NCBI GenBank assembly: GCA_033439295.1
Contig: JAVTLE010000023.1
Location: 4,066,530 to 4,130,529 of the forward strand
Source of the DNA: Deuterostichococcus epilithicus
Lineage: Eukaryota > Chlorophyta > Trebouxiophyceae > Prasiolales > Stichococcaceae
Direction: 5' to 3'
DNA: 64,000 nt
Every line of letters begins with the position of its first letter. The stretch's first letter is position 1. The notes under the pieces were generated by a model that was given only the letters and a program-made list of their open reading frames with translations, was not told where the DNA came from and made no database searches. Both the position numbers and the translations under genes were made by a program. Shown piece after piece: positions 1 to 10,515 of this stretch.

Positions 1-449
1 GGGCATGGCGCGGCGCGTGCGCCGGGATGCGAAAGTTGGGGTCACCGCCAAACCATGCACTGCCACCGACGCTATTGCCGCGTGGGCAGCAGCCGTTGCT
101 GCCGACGCCGCCCGGGAAGGGCACCACGCTACCGTCGGCCAGACGGTCCACCCCGGGGATGAGGCCACGCCCAGGACTGAGGCCCTCAACAGCTGCTGGT
201 GTGCTCGGCGCCGCCAGAATGGCCAGGGTGGGCTGCTTCGGGGTGGCGGCAGGCGCACCCATGCGGTGCTGCAGCGCCGGGGCCGCTGGCTGCGCGCCGT
301 CGGCGACTGCAGCTGCGCCGGCGACTGCAGCTGCTCCGGCGTCGCCCGGGCAGCGCTGGCTGCTGCTGCTGCTGCTAGCCGCAGAGCGGCTGCTGCGGCG
401 CCCTGTGGCACCAGGCACGGGCGGCGAGCCGGCTTCTGCAGCAGCGAAA
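1..449 (-). CDS. Possible exon of an unknown gene, running off the window
   Basis: Read on the minus strand, one frame stays open from a possible acceptor (TCGCAG just before 449) to the window edge. It gives a Ser/Ala-rich stretch, then a Gly/Pro-rich segment containing GLIPGVDRLADGSVVPFPGG and AWFGGDPNFRIPA. The mixed composition of the second half looks more like protein than a shadow frame. No domain is recognised. Other frames here are also open because of GC bias, so the call is weak. It lies downstream of the dCTP pyrophosphatase on the same strand and could be a separate gene. Confidence 0.3.
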
Positions 450-687
450 CCCCTGCGAGCATCACAAGCTGGCTTAGGAGGAATTCACACAAAGTTGACA
501 TTGAAGCTGTGGCACTGACTCCTGAAGGCAACCTGCAGGTTGAGCAGGAGCATTGCCTGCTGTGCGGCATAGGGTTGCCATTGTATTCGGCAGTAGGAAG
601 CAGTGGAAGGGCGGCGGCGGGGGTGCAGCGACGTGCAGGAATCATAGAGAGGCACTCATATCAAGGTACTGCAATGTCCATGGGAAC

Positions 688-1681
688 TCACTGCGTTGCC
701 GCGGCGCATGCGCTGCTGTATGATGTGTACTTCCTACTGCTGCCATAGCAGTCCGCAGCACGATACTTCCTGCCATTCTGCTCAATCTTCTGGTGCCTGC
801 ACACGAGATGTGGAACAGCTGAATTGCAAGGGCATCCTGAGCCAATCTGGCAGCACGAGTTCGTGACAACGACCGAGCAGGGTCCTAGGTGCCTTGATGC
901 GCCAGAACAGGCCTTGGCGCAGGACCTGCGCTGAGTTGTGGCGGGACTGCTGAACTTCATGGAGCCACCCGGGCTCTATCTGCCCTGGCTACCTAACATT
1001 AGCGAGGCTTGACTCACACGAACACAAATCTGCTCTGGAAGACCTCGTGAAGCACAGGGCACAGGGCACAGAGCACAGGACTTTACATAGGGGATCCTGA
1101 ATTCGGCCTACTTATGAGCTTGCCTACGACAGAGTCAACCATCATGCGCAGGCCGCGGGGGTGCGATATCGAAAAGATGGGGATACAAGAAGCGGGGAGG
1201 GGTGGCTCACACGCATGCGGCGAGGTCCAGGCCGCAGACATCCGCCAGGCGGACCAGGTACAGCAGCACGTCAGACATCTCCTCGCCCACGTGCTGCCGC
1301 TCCGCCGCAGTGAAGTCTGGCAGGCCTGCAGCCACCTCGCCGCGCCATTGGAAGATCTCGTTTAGCTCGCCCACCTCCCCGTTCTGCAGAAATGAAGAAG
1401 AAGGACAGCCTCAGCCGGCGCGCACAAGGCGGCAAGCCGACAGGTTGCCTGCAACGTTCCGCAGTTGAGCACTAAACGTTGACCGGGCAACACGCGGCAG
1501 CTGGACTGAGCGCCAGCAATCGCCACACGGACGGCCGCACCATGGCCATGACGAGGTTGCGGGGTGTGTGGAACTTTTCCCAGTCTCGCTCAGCAGCAAA
1601 GCGGTATTGCGCCGCCCTTATGTCCTCCAGGGTGGTGGGGCTCCACCTGAGGGGGGAAGCGTCTGGTAAGGGTCCTGCCAC
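688..1681 (-). CDS. DCTPP1: dCTP pyrophosphatase 1-like (MazG-type NTP pyrophosphohydrolase), 3 exons
   Basis: Exons 1681-1541, 1383-1211 and 796-688 join in phase to about 140 residues, the usual length of this family. The product should hydrolyse dCTP and modified dCTP to dCMP and pyrophosphate, cleaning the nucleotide pool. Exon 1 carries SPTTLEDIRAAQYRFAAERD and FHTPRNLVMAM. Exon 2 carries the MazG metal-binding helices: GEVGELNEIFQWRGE, then GEEMSDVLLYLVRLADVCG. The acidic EVGEL and EEMSD residues are the expected magnesium ligands. Exon 3 gives KIEQNGRKYRAADCYGSSRK, matching the family's C-terminal lysine-rich KYxxxxxxGSxxKYT region. Junctions: ATG|GTGCGG to CTGCAG, then GT|GTGAGC to GTGCAG. 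The stop at 688 overlaps a donor-like GTGAGT, so one more short exon cannot be excluded. The start is the first ATG of the conserved frame; no targeting peptide is obvious. Confidence 0.88.
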
Positions 1682-1800
1682 ATGTCAATGCTGGGAACAT
1701 GACTGAGCAGCCATCGGAGGCACCACTTTCTGGACATCTCAAGCTGGATTAGTGTGCACACTGCCTGCCCCGCCCTTCCAGGCCACCAGAGATTAAAATG

Positions 1801-2748
1801 CTATCGGGCGCGCCTGCGATCGGCGTACATCTGCCGCTGGGGGGCGGACTGCCGTGCAGGCATGCCCAAGGGCGACGCGGGCGCGGATAGGCTCCCCACC
1901 GTGGCCTTTGCGCTGAACCTCTGGCCGGGTGGCGGCAGGCCCACGTCCTGCGGCGCGGACAGCTGACGGGCGAAGTCGTCGCCCCTGACGCCCCCCGCCT
2001 TTCCAGCAGAGGCGCCCTTGGGGCTGCCGTCGAGGCCCCGTCGGCCAGGGGTGTTACTGCTGACGCCTTTGTTAACGCCGCCGCCGCTGCCGAGCCGTCG
2101 GCCAGCCTTGGCCGCCCTCCCCCTGCCGCATGACCGCTTGCCGCCGAGCGATTCTTTGGGTGCGGCTTCCACTGCGGCGCCCCCGCCGGCAGTCGGCTCC
2201 GGCGGCACGCTGCGTGCCTGCCGCAGGTACGCCGGCGGCGGCATTGCAGAGGCGGCCGTTTCCAGCTGCAGCGGTGTGGTATCACCGCTTCCCTGGCTGA
2301 GCATGACGGCTGCCTCCGGGTCGGGAGTGCCTCGTCTCCTGGCATGCCGCAGGTTAGGCAGCGACGGCTGCGACGGCAAACTGGCCTGCCGCTGCTGCTC
2401 AGTCGCGCATGAGCCCAGTGGAAATTCAGGAAGCTGCACATCGAACGGCAGGCTGCGCGGCGCGCTGTTCCGGAAGTCATCGTCCGTGTCGCCAGGCTGC
2501 AGGTCCTTGGGGCTGCTGCAGCCATGGGGCAGGCTTGGGAGCGGCAGGCCGTCGCAGTCTGCCATGCTGGCGTTGGCATCGCCATTCGGGCCTGCAGGGC
2601 CGCCATCGCCGCTGGCAGCGCCGCCGAAGGCGCCGGCGTGTTCAAACGACAGGAACGGCCGCGGCGTCCATGGCAGGCTGACGGTTGGCTGCTGCAGGGC
2701 GGCAGCATCGTCTGACGCTACAGGGTGCGACAGCCGCGGGCCGCTCAT
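1801..2748 (-). CDS. Hypothetical Pro/Ser/Gly-rich protein
   Basis: One uninterrupted minus-strand frame, about 315 residues from ATG 2748, ending about 120 bp upstream of the dCTP pyrophosphatase start on the same strand. The N-terminal half has short non-repetitive acidic and aromatic segments (SLPWTPRPFLSFEHAGAFGG, LPFDVQLPEFPLGSC). The C-terminal half is basic and disordered, with Gly/Lys/Arg runs, and ends QMYADRRRAR. No domain, signal peptide or membrane segment is seen. It could be the last exon of a longer gene, because the frame stays open a few codons upstream of the ATG. A regulatory or scaffold role is possible but not shown. The opposite-strand frame over the same bases is Ala/Pro/Arg-rich and less protein-like. 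Confidence 0.5.
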   Translation of the reverse strand: MSGPRLSHPVASDDAAALQQPTVSLPWTPRPFLSFEHAGAFGGAASGDGGPAGPNGDANASMADCDGLPLPSLPHGCSSPKDLQPGDTDDDFRNSAPRSLPFDVQLPEFPLGSCATEQQRQASLPSQPSLPNLRHARRRGTPDPEAAVMLSQGSGDTTPLQLETAASAMPPPAYLRQARSVPPEPTAGGGAAVEAAPKESLGGKRSCGRGRAAKAGRRLGSGGGVNKGVSSNTPGRRGLDGSPKGASAGKAGGVRGDDFARQLSAPQDVGLPPPGQRFSAKATVGSLSAPASPLGMPARQSAPQRQMYADRRRAR

Positions 2749-2763
2749 CGTGAATGGTGTCAA

Positions 2764-4087
2764 GGGCGGTAGGGCCTGCAGGCACCCTGACGATCAGTGC
2801 TGGCGCTGCACCATTGCCGCCTCTGGCATGCCTGCAGTCACCACGGCAGCCAGGCGTTGAGGGTCGTGATCGAGCGTTCGCGGGCCGGGATGACTTCCTA
2901 CCTTGGCCTTTCTGGTCAAGGTGGGAGGAAAACCGCGAATACTTTTGATTTTGAAAATTTGGCAGGAAGCTTGGAAGGAAGTCTCCGAGCTGGGTTCCGA
3001 CGATTTCCTCATGTGGTGATTGCGACAGACGGAGCACAGTGATGAAGCCGTCATCAAGCAGGACGGGAGTCGGCCTGTCGGATCACCGGAATATGATGGC
3101 GGAGAGATAATATTGAGGTGTTGGAGGTATTTCGGCGACGCCGTGCGGGCGCGTGCTTTCTCAGGCCTGATGCGAGACGCTGACACAAGTTCAGCCAAGA
3201 CATACGACCTCAGTGGCACCAGAGTATTGTGTGCGTACTTGGTCCGTGATCTCGCTGATCTCGCTTGCAGATGCACGGCTGTACCCGACGAATGGCAACT
3301 CGCACAATGGATACTTGCAGGCTGTTTGACACAAGTCTGGCTTGGAGCACTTGTGAGCAATGCAATGACGGCAGGCCGGGCCGCGTGTATGCGGGTGAAA
3401 GGTGACCCTGGCTGAAGCCGCTCCGCGAGGTCATCACGTGACGTGAGCGCCGGAACCGCTGCAAGCAAGCGCCTCCGGAGACGCAAGCACGCATGACGAC
3501 CATTTGAATGGCCTTGTTACGCCTCTCACGACGACGCACCCGATCCGTGAACCCCATGATCTTGCCCCATCAATTGTGTAGTGCCGCCTCAATCTGATAG
3601 TCCACGACGGCTGACTGTCACAGCACGCCTTGTTTCTCGTGCTGAAATCAACCGGAAGGTGGTAGGCATGGGCGTTGCACACGCCTGTTTGGGATTGTCG
3701 CCGGGGCAATGAGTTGACACACGCTGGCCGGCGGTAGCTGCGGGGTGGCCTTGCTGCCTGGCGTGAAGCCGCTGGTGTGTGTGCAGGCGGCAGGTAGCCG
3801 CGTTTGCATTGCCGTCAGCGGTCAACGCCGTGATCTGCTGACGCCGGCGCCGGCCGTACCGGGAGAATCATGACACACCTATCTGCAAAGTGACACGCGC
3901 CGTGTGCGAGACTCTCATCGCGGAGCACGGTCCCGGCTCTTGTGCCGTTGCCAATGCTGATCAAGCCAATTGTTCTGACATCTGATTCCGCTTCAAGACA
4001 GGGCTTCAGTGATCTCATTGGGATGCTGTCCTGCCAGCCCCGGTCGAGTTCTCGGTCGAATTTTCGTCGCCATCAAAAACAGCGGCC
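2764..4087. other. Intergenic, no gene recognised
   Basis: About 1.3 kb between a minus-strand hypothetical gene and a plus-strand hypothetical gene, so it should contain divergent promoters. A 131-codon plus frame near 3020-3415 has only a TTG start and no recognisable motif, and is not called. Confidence 0.4.
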
Positions 4088-5161
4088 ATGCTGACGCGCG
4101 GCGGGCCCCTGGTTTACGCGTGGACCGTGCTCCTCGTGCTGGCGGCCGCCGTTGCCGAAGCGCGTCTGCAGGTAGTCTACGCATCCAATCTGATCGTGGG
4201 AACGTGCGCCTCCAGCAGTGGGTACCCCTGCAGCTTCCCCCTGTCTCGCAAAGCATGCTGACGAGGCTGATGCTGTCGTCCTGAACGCCTGTGTGCGTTG
4301 CTCAGGCGGGCGGCTCAGATGGTCGCCTGAGAGGTGGGACTCCTTAGCTGATGCAATCTCCCCCATGATGCGCATGCGTCAGCATGCAGTACTGCATGCT
4401 GACGCATGCGCTACCACAACACTCATCATGCGCAGGTTGCAGAACTCTCGAGCCCTCTGTCTCCACGACCCGCTGGTATAGTATCAGCTGCCTGACTCCC
4501 CGAAGTCGTCATGCGCCGCAGGGCGGAGCTTGCAGCTAGCACGCCGCCCGCAGCCCGCTGGCGCCGCAGCGGCTGAGGCACAGGGCGCCAGTGCAGCGCA
4601 GCAGCCGGGCAGTCTGGGCCGCTGGCTGCCCGCACTACTGCAGCGCCCCGCAGTCACAGCCGAAGCGGCAGCAGCAGCGGCGATGGCAGCGGCGGGCTCA
4701 GCTCAGCAGGCGGAGCACCGTCCTATCTGGGTCACCATTGGCAGCGAGCGGCATGACGCAGCTGCAGGCGGCCTGGAGTATGAGGACGGAGAGCAGGTGT
4801 TCACTGCATCCAGCCTCCCGTGCAAGCCTCCCTTGCTCCAGAGTCAGTTCCATGTTTAGAGGCGCAGCACGCCAAGGGGGCCTGCCGCAGCCCGCAGAGT
4901 ACACTTGCTTGCACAGCAGTCTGCGAGTTTGACTACTCGTGCAGCGCCGGGCACCGGACCCGTGTCCCCGTTCCGTTCTGGCGCTGACTGCTGGCCGTGT
5001 CGTTGCAGGCCGAGCGCAGTGCCCCGGCGGACGGCGCTCTGAAGGAGGCCCGTGGTCCGAGGGACATGTCGCGGCGGCACCTGAAGCGCGCACCGTACGT
5101 CCGGGCAGACTTTGCTGCTGAGCGCGCTGCAGCATGGCAGCGCATCATAGACAGCGCCTGA
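4088..5161 (+). CDS. Hypothetical membrane-anchored or secreted protein, 3 exons
   Basis: Proposed exons 4088-4171, 4488-4796 and 5009-5161 are all in phase 0 and give about 181 residues. Exon 1 starts at ATG 4088 and encodes a hydrophobic segment (LVYAWTVLLVLAAAVAEARL) that could be a signal peptide or a single membrane anchor. Exon 2 is Ala/Gln-rich and then ordered (HRPIWVTIGSERHDAAAG, LEYEDGEQ). Exon 3 is basic and helical (DMSRRHLKRAPYVRADFAAE, AAAWQRIIDSA). The donor CAG|GTAGTC and acceptor GTTGCAG are good; the exon 2 acceptor (GTATCAG before 4488) is less certain. Intron 1 contains a 42-bp perfect palindrome. The family is not recognised; similarity of the C-terminus to any known domain is not evident by eye. 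Confidence 0.45.
4370..4411. repeat. 42-bp perfect palindrome
   Basis: Twenty-one bases pair perfectly with the next twenty-one around the centre at 4390/4391 (AGTACT core), with no loop; the first mismatch is at 4369/4412. The arm is built from GCATGC-type steps. It lies in intron 1 of the hypothetical gene at 4088. Such a sequence can extrude as a cruciform or fold into a hairpin in RNA. Confidence 0.9.
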
Positions 5162-6208
5162 GCTGGTCAAGCGAAGCCACAATAACAAATATCAACGACG
5201 AGCGTGGCGTCTGGCGGCGGAGGCCAGCCGCTAACCGCTGAACGAAGTGGCGTACACGGGCGGGCGCGACTGATGCGCAGTCGCGGCACCACCAGCTCGG
5301 CGCCCCGTCGGCAGTCATAATTCCCTGACCGAAATCCTTCTGGCAGCGATCTACTGCCGTCCTCCCTCCAGTAAAGGGCAGTTTGTTGGCATTGCCGCAC
5401 GTTACGGTGCCGCACATGCCAAGAACTGCTGCATCCGGAAATGCCGCAGCCTGAAGTATTGCAGAACGATTCCTGTCGTTGTCCCATGACTTCACGATCT
5501 GCGTCCCTCGTTTTCACTTGATGTTTCCTCACTGAAGTGTAGCGAAAGCAGCAAGTATTAGTTTTGTAGCATTCGTGCGAATTTGCAAGGCAGTGACCGG
5601 ATACCTGGTCAAAGGAGGTGGACGCACGAAAGTGTCCACGAACGTGCTGAATGCTCAATTGGCCGCAGCCGTCAGAACGACTGTGACACAGTCTGGTTCC
5701 AGCGCCGCCGCCCACCTCATACACCGTCCCCTACGTTGACCTCCACAGACATCGAGATCTTCTGCAACTACTGCATATGACATTGCCCATTCCTTCGCGG
5801 CCTGCGGCACAGCGGACTGCCGCAGTGCGGCGGCGATTGCATCACAGACGATGCCATTCAATGCACCATCGACATCGGATGCTTCAACTCCTGGCCGCCG
5901 TCAGCCTCACACCAGGGCGGGGCGGCACCTCCTGGCCGGCAGTCAGCGCCTGAGCCAGTTCGCTCCTGTACGTGCAGATGAATTCAGACTCTCAGAATCA
6001 GATGAGTATCAGCTGCCACCCCAGAACGTCAAGCTGCTGCCCCGCTCCTGCTCAGTCGCACGACTGCAACGTCGACAGCATGAGATGACCTGGAGCCTAT
6101 ACGAGTATGGGGATCCGTGCGGCGCCGGGCGCAGCGCAGGGCTGCCTGTTTAACTGGCTAGACCCTGCTGATGCAAGAGGGCCCCACACCCATGGAGCAA
6201 CAGGCGCG
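5162..6208. other. Intergenic, no gene recognised
   Basis: About 1 kb between the 3' ends of a plus gene and the minus-strand SAS-6 gene. A 185-codon minus frame at 5167-5724 starts with GTG, is Cys/Arg/Ser-rich and has no motif; it is treated as chance. Confidence 0.4.
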
Positions 6209-9200
6209 TCACCTGTAGATCGGGCGTTGCCCGGTGCCAAACACCGCCGCCATTGAGGTGGAAGCTTTCCCACTTCCGGCTCTTGCGCCCGCCTGCCCGG
6301 CCGCAGCACATGAACCACCTGATGTTGCAGGCATCTGCCGCACCGCCACGGCTGGCGGTCGCGGCGTGCGCGGCGCGGGTGCATAGTCCCTGCTGCCTCC
6401 TGCTTCTGCCTTCCCTGCCTCCTTCGCAGCGCTGCCGGCAGCCGGCTGCCCCGACTTTGCTGTCAGCTCTGCGGACGGGATTTCCGCCTTTGCAGAGGCC
6501 ACAGCCGGCGCTGACGTCATGTCCCTGAAACCGGGCGAGGCTGACAGGAATCCGGCCCCGGCATCAGTGTTCGCAGGAGCGACCGAAGAAAACCTCCCTA
6601 TGGCATGGTATGGGGTGGCATAGCCGCTCGGGAAGGCGTGCTGCAGCGGCGCGCCGCGGGCGGGCGGCGGCGCGGTGGCGGGTGCTGCTGTGCCGGGCAG
6701 CCAGAGCGGGTAGCTTCCGCCGATGCTGCTGTACGACAGCTGTGCATCGTTCAGCTGCAGGCAGCAGGCGGCACGCCCAGTGATGAGCGCCGTCGGCGAG
6801 TTGAGTAGGGTTTTCGCAACGGTCAGCGATGTCGACTTGGGTGAAGAAAGCTTTCGCATTGGGGGCACTGATCCACCCGTGCGGCAGTGGCCCGTCCCGC
6901 TCAGGGTACCAGCCACCCCCAAAGCATCCCCTGGAGTGTGACTTCTGCAGCAACCCCACTTCTCAAGCCTAACCACGTGCAGACCTCGTATGCATTGCAG
7001 CGTCGGCGGCCAGGAGTGCCGCCAGCAGCCGGCAGCAGCGTCGGCGCACCTGGTTGTTGAGCCAGCGGATCATCTGATCGTTGCCCTCCAGCGCCTGCCG
7101 TGCCTCTGCCAGCTTGCCGCGCAGCTCCTCCAAGCCTGCCTGAAAGGCACGCAGTGAATGCACTCGGTGATCTGAACCTCAGAACATCCGTGAAGATGTA
7201 CATCCAGTGTCAGAACAATTGCCAAGCACTGCATCCACTTGGAAGGCACGAAGGGCTCCAACAGAGTGTGGGTTCTGCACCATTGTGGCAACAACCAGCG
7301 CCGCTGAAGGGCCTGCTGTGTGACGCCAGCATCCCTTTGTCGGAGCCTCGCATGGCAGCCGCTGCAGCCGCTGTGGATCACCGCGCACACTCCATTGTGC
7401 TTTGGGAGGGGGACTTCCCCCTGCAGCCTTCACTTACAACTCAGGTGTGCTTCTGTGCCAGGTTCAGGACGCAGACCCGTTCGGAAAGCAGACCTTCGAC
7501 CCGTCCCGGTCGTCCGCCACGACCTCGGCCGCGCGCCGCGCCACCGACATGGCAGCCTGCGCTGCGGCCAGCTCCCGAGCCCGGGCCGCCAGCTCAGTCT
7601 CCTAGCGCGCCGCTAGGGCGCCGCGCCGGCGCCCCTTCTCCCTTGCCACCCGCAGCTCAATCTGCGGCGCGCACACGGCAGTCAATTAGGTTTTAGGGTT
7701 CATCACTGTGTTGCTGTCATCACTGAAGTTGCCACTGTGTATGCCACTGGTGCAGGATCGAAGCTAAAACTGGGATGGAGTGCTTGGCACCCAGACAGGA
7801 CTGCCTCAGGGCTGCACATCGCCAAGGCAGCCTGCAGCCGCAGCGGCAGTCCTGCCACCATTTTCCTCGATGCATGTTGTGCTTCAGTTCGAGTGTAGGT
7901 TTAGCCGCTCGGCATCCGAGTGCGGCAGGATCGGAAGCCTGATGCCCCTCACCGACAGCTTGTCGATGACCCGGTTGGCACGCGAGGCCCCGCCTGCGGC
8001 GCCCTCAGCACGGGCTGCCGCCTCCGCGCCTGCCTCCTTGAGCTCGCCCGCCCGCGCCTCGGCGCCGCGCATCGCTGCCTGCAGGACATAGCGACAGCAC
8101 ATTCTGTCGTGATGCAGGGCCGCAGCGGTGGCCGAAAGCACCCAGCTCTGGTGCGTGGGCAGCATGGGACGAACGTGCAAGTGCGGAACGAGTCACGACA
8201 GCCACAGGGCGGGCTTGGCAGCAGACGACAGGCGCTGGAGCTTCGACCTCCAGGCCCCGAAGCCGCTTCGCCTGCTCCCACAGCGTCTCCTGCTGCGCCG
8301 CCACCTGAAGCGCACACACATGCTCGATCAGTCGCCAAGCTGTGCAGCTGGCAACATGTTCGTAAAGGCATTGAGCATCATGCTGTCACGTGCACAAATG
8401 CAGCACTCTGTGTAAGGGATACTTGAGAAATTTCCCTCCAGGTTTCTTGAATCCCCTTATCTGTATCAGCGCCACCTCTCGTCGCGCGCCCCCAAGGTGG
8501 CCTGTGCCTCGGATAGCGCCAACTCCCCAGCGGCGCACTTCACCGCCGCTGTACCCGCCGCGCAATGGCATGCAGCTTCCGGGGTGCCGCCATGCAGCCA
8601 GCGCCGGGCTGCGGCTGCTCTCCAAACCTCGAACATCGGGGCCGAAATGACGGGCTTTGCAGCAGATAAACAAAGCACACCCAGGCCGGAAGGCGAGGAA
8701 GAGGTGCGGCAGTTGCTTGAAATCGTTGATCTGTAGGCACTGCAGCGCCGAGTTGCCTGCCGCCCGGCCGCTGGCAGACACCGCCTGAAACCTGTGTGAA
8801 GCACTTGCAGTTTCGATTCATCATGGCAGGCGTCGTTCCGTTGCAAGGGAACGGCAGGCGCTGGCGTGGGCTCCTCACTGGAGCCGGGCATGTGACTGCC
8901 AGCGATTGGACACTAGCCCCGGCAGCAGGGGCGGCGGCGGCGGCGGCGCAATCTTGTCAGGCACCACAAGCTGGACGCCTTGGAGAAGAACACAGAGGAG
9001 GGCAGGGTGTTCGGCAGGAGTCACAGTACCTGGGCGGCTGCTGCTGCTGCGCGGCGGCGATGAAGCGGTCCAGCAGGCCGACGAGCTTGCCGGGAAATCC
9101 GCCGAAGTCGACCAAGATGCCCTGCTGCGCCTTCAGCTCTGCAAAGTCTTCCTCGCCGACGTCCATGGTGTGCAGAAAGCAGGCGTCCGACTCGTCAGAC

Positions 9201-9558
9201 ACACCCGAAGCACCTGCGGGCGAGCATGGACACATCTGCAGTGGGCAGCAGCTCGGCATGGGATGGCGGCCGACAGCTGCACACTGTTGCGTTCAAGCGT
9301 TACGTTGCTTGATCAATCGTTTATGAGCTGAGACCGACTCGGCATGCGCACCTTGGATGCATGGCCGCTGCGAGCGATGCTGCTCAAGATACGGACGGTG
9401 AGGCTCGCCAGGTACTCCTCGCGGTCCGAAAGGCGTACGATTACCGGCACGGTTCGCCAGTACAGCCCGGTGGCCGATGGCACATCAAAATCCGGTGCCC
9501 ACTTGTGCGGCGCCCAGCTTGCAGGCTGCCTCCCCGAGTAGCGGCATGTCGCTTGCAT
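6209..9558 (-). CDS. SAS6: SAS-6 centriolar cartwheel protein, about 11 exons
   Basis: SAS-6 homodimers assemble into the ninefold cartwheel hub that seeds centrioles and basal bodies. Clear exons: 9558-9352 (GLYWRTVPVIVRL, EEYLASLTVRILSS), 9213-9030 (SDESDACFLHTMDV, then FAELKAQQGILVDFGGFPGK and LVGLLDRFI), near 8785-8690 (ALQCLQINDFKQLPHLFLAF), near 8540-8465 (ELALSEAQATLGARDER), near 8310-8250 (AAQQETLWEQAKRLRGLE), 8078-7953 (ending SRANRVIDKLS), 7601-7494, 7139-7050 (EGNDQMIRWLNNQ) and 6754-6209. Order and content fit the family: N-terminal PISA globular head, then a long coiled coil (Ala/Glu/Arg heptads), the NDxMIxWLN segment that closes the coiled coil, and a disordered Ala/Pro/Ser tail. 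The start is ATG 9558, the first ATG of the conserved frame. The exon 1/2 join is out of phase by the apparent conserved frame (see findings), and the exons around 8.3-9.0 kb are not fully resolved. Confidence 0.85.
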
Positions 9559-10515
9559 CGGCTCGTAGTTCTCGTTCAGTTGCAATCAACATCTCGCCGC
9601 AGTCACCCGACCGCTGTCAGGCGTGCTGATACTCCTGCACGCTGGTGAAGATGGGGCCATGCTCGCATGCAGACGTCGGATCAAGTGTTGGCGACTGCAG
9701 GGCCTAGCGGATCTTTCTTCAGTAGATGTTCTCTAGAGCTGATTGAGCAGGACGCGAGTCCAGCCGCAGCGAGTTTGCCGTGCATGTAAAACCGGTGTTT
9801 TGGCGCGCCCTTTCCGGTTACTAGAGTCTCCTCGTTCGGCACGGACGTGGCGCTCGCAGGACACCTGCGCTGTGCGCACCCAACTTCCGCACTCTGCATC
9901 TCAAAGGTCGCCACTTTGCCATCAGCACAAAGACTCACTCGTCTCACTGTAGAGCTCCAATCGCAACCAGGCCTTCCGTCATGATGTTGTCCTCTCGCAC
10001 GCCTTTCGCGACGCCGGCGGCAGTTGCATCACAACGGCGAACCTCCGCCAGGTCGCAGGCCGTCAGGTGACGCTTTCAAACATGTTCATGCTCCTGAATA
10101 CGAGAAGGCGCTGTCTTCCGCTGATAATCGGGGAGCGGTCTGTGATTTACTGCTGTGCGATCCCTGGACACAGGATCGCGCCTCTGACACCTTGGGCTTC
10201 TGCATCGCATCAGTACAAAAATCATACTGCACGTTCACAGCACACTCATTTCGCCTTAATTTCGTTTCGATGGTGGCGATCGACCATTCTGAGCCCGTTC
10301 GTCCTGCAACCTGCAGGACTGTGGCTGCGCTGCCGGAGCGACAGCAGTCCTTCTTCCAGGTGCCCTCCGTTTCATATATGTCACAGGAATATGTTGCATC
10401 TGATTATTTCACTTGTATACATAGGCGCCCTCTGCCATCGGCAACACCCTCTGAATTGCGCTGCCGCCAGTGGTTAAACAAGCTCGCAGTTGGCGAAGCA
10501 CTGCCACAGTAATGT
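9559..10515. other. Divergent intergenic region, no gene recognised
   Basis: Lies between the SAS-6 start (-) and the LEA gene start (+), so it should hold both promoters. It is less GC-rich than its surroundings near 10040-10420. Plus frames of 136-162 codons here overlap one another and have no recognised motif. Confidence 0.4.

Noticed and set aside
5-748. A 247-codon plus-strand frame
   Set aside because: Ala/Arg-rich translation without motif, opposite a more protein-like minus frame; typical GC-bias shadow.
1749-2708. A 319-codon minus frame overlapping the called 1801-2748 gene
   Set aside because: Ser/Arg/Pro-rich out-of-frame shadow; the called frame has acidic and aromatic residues and better codon use.
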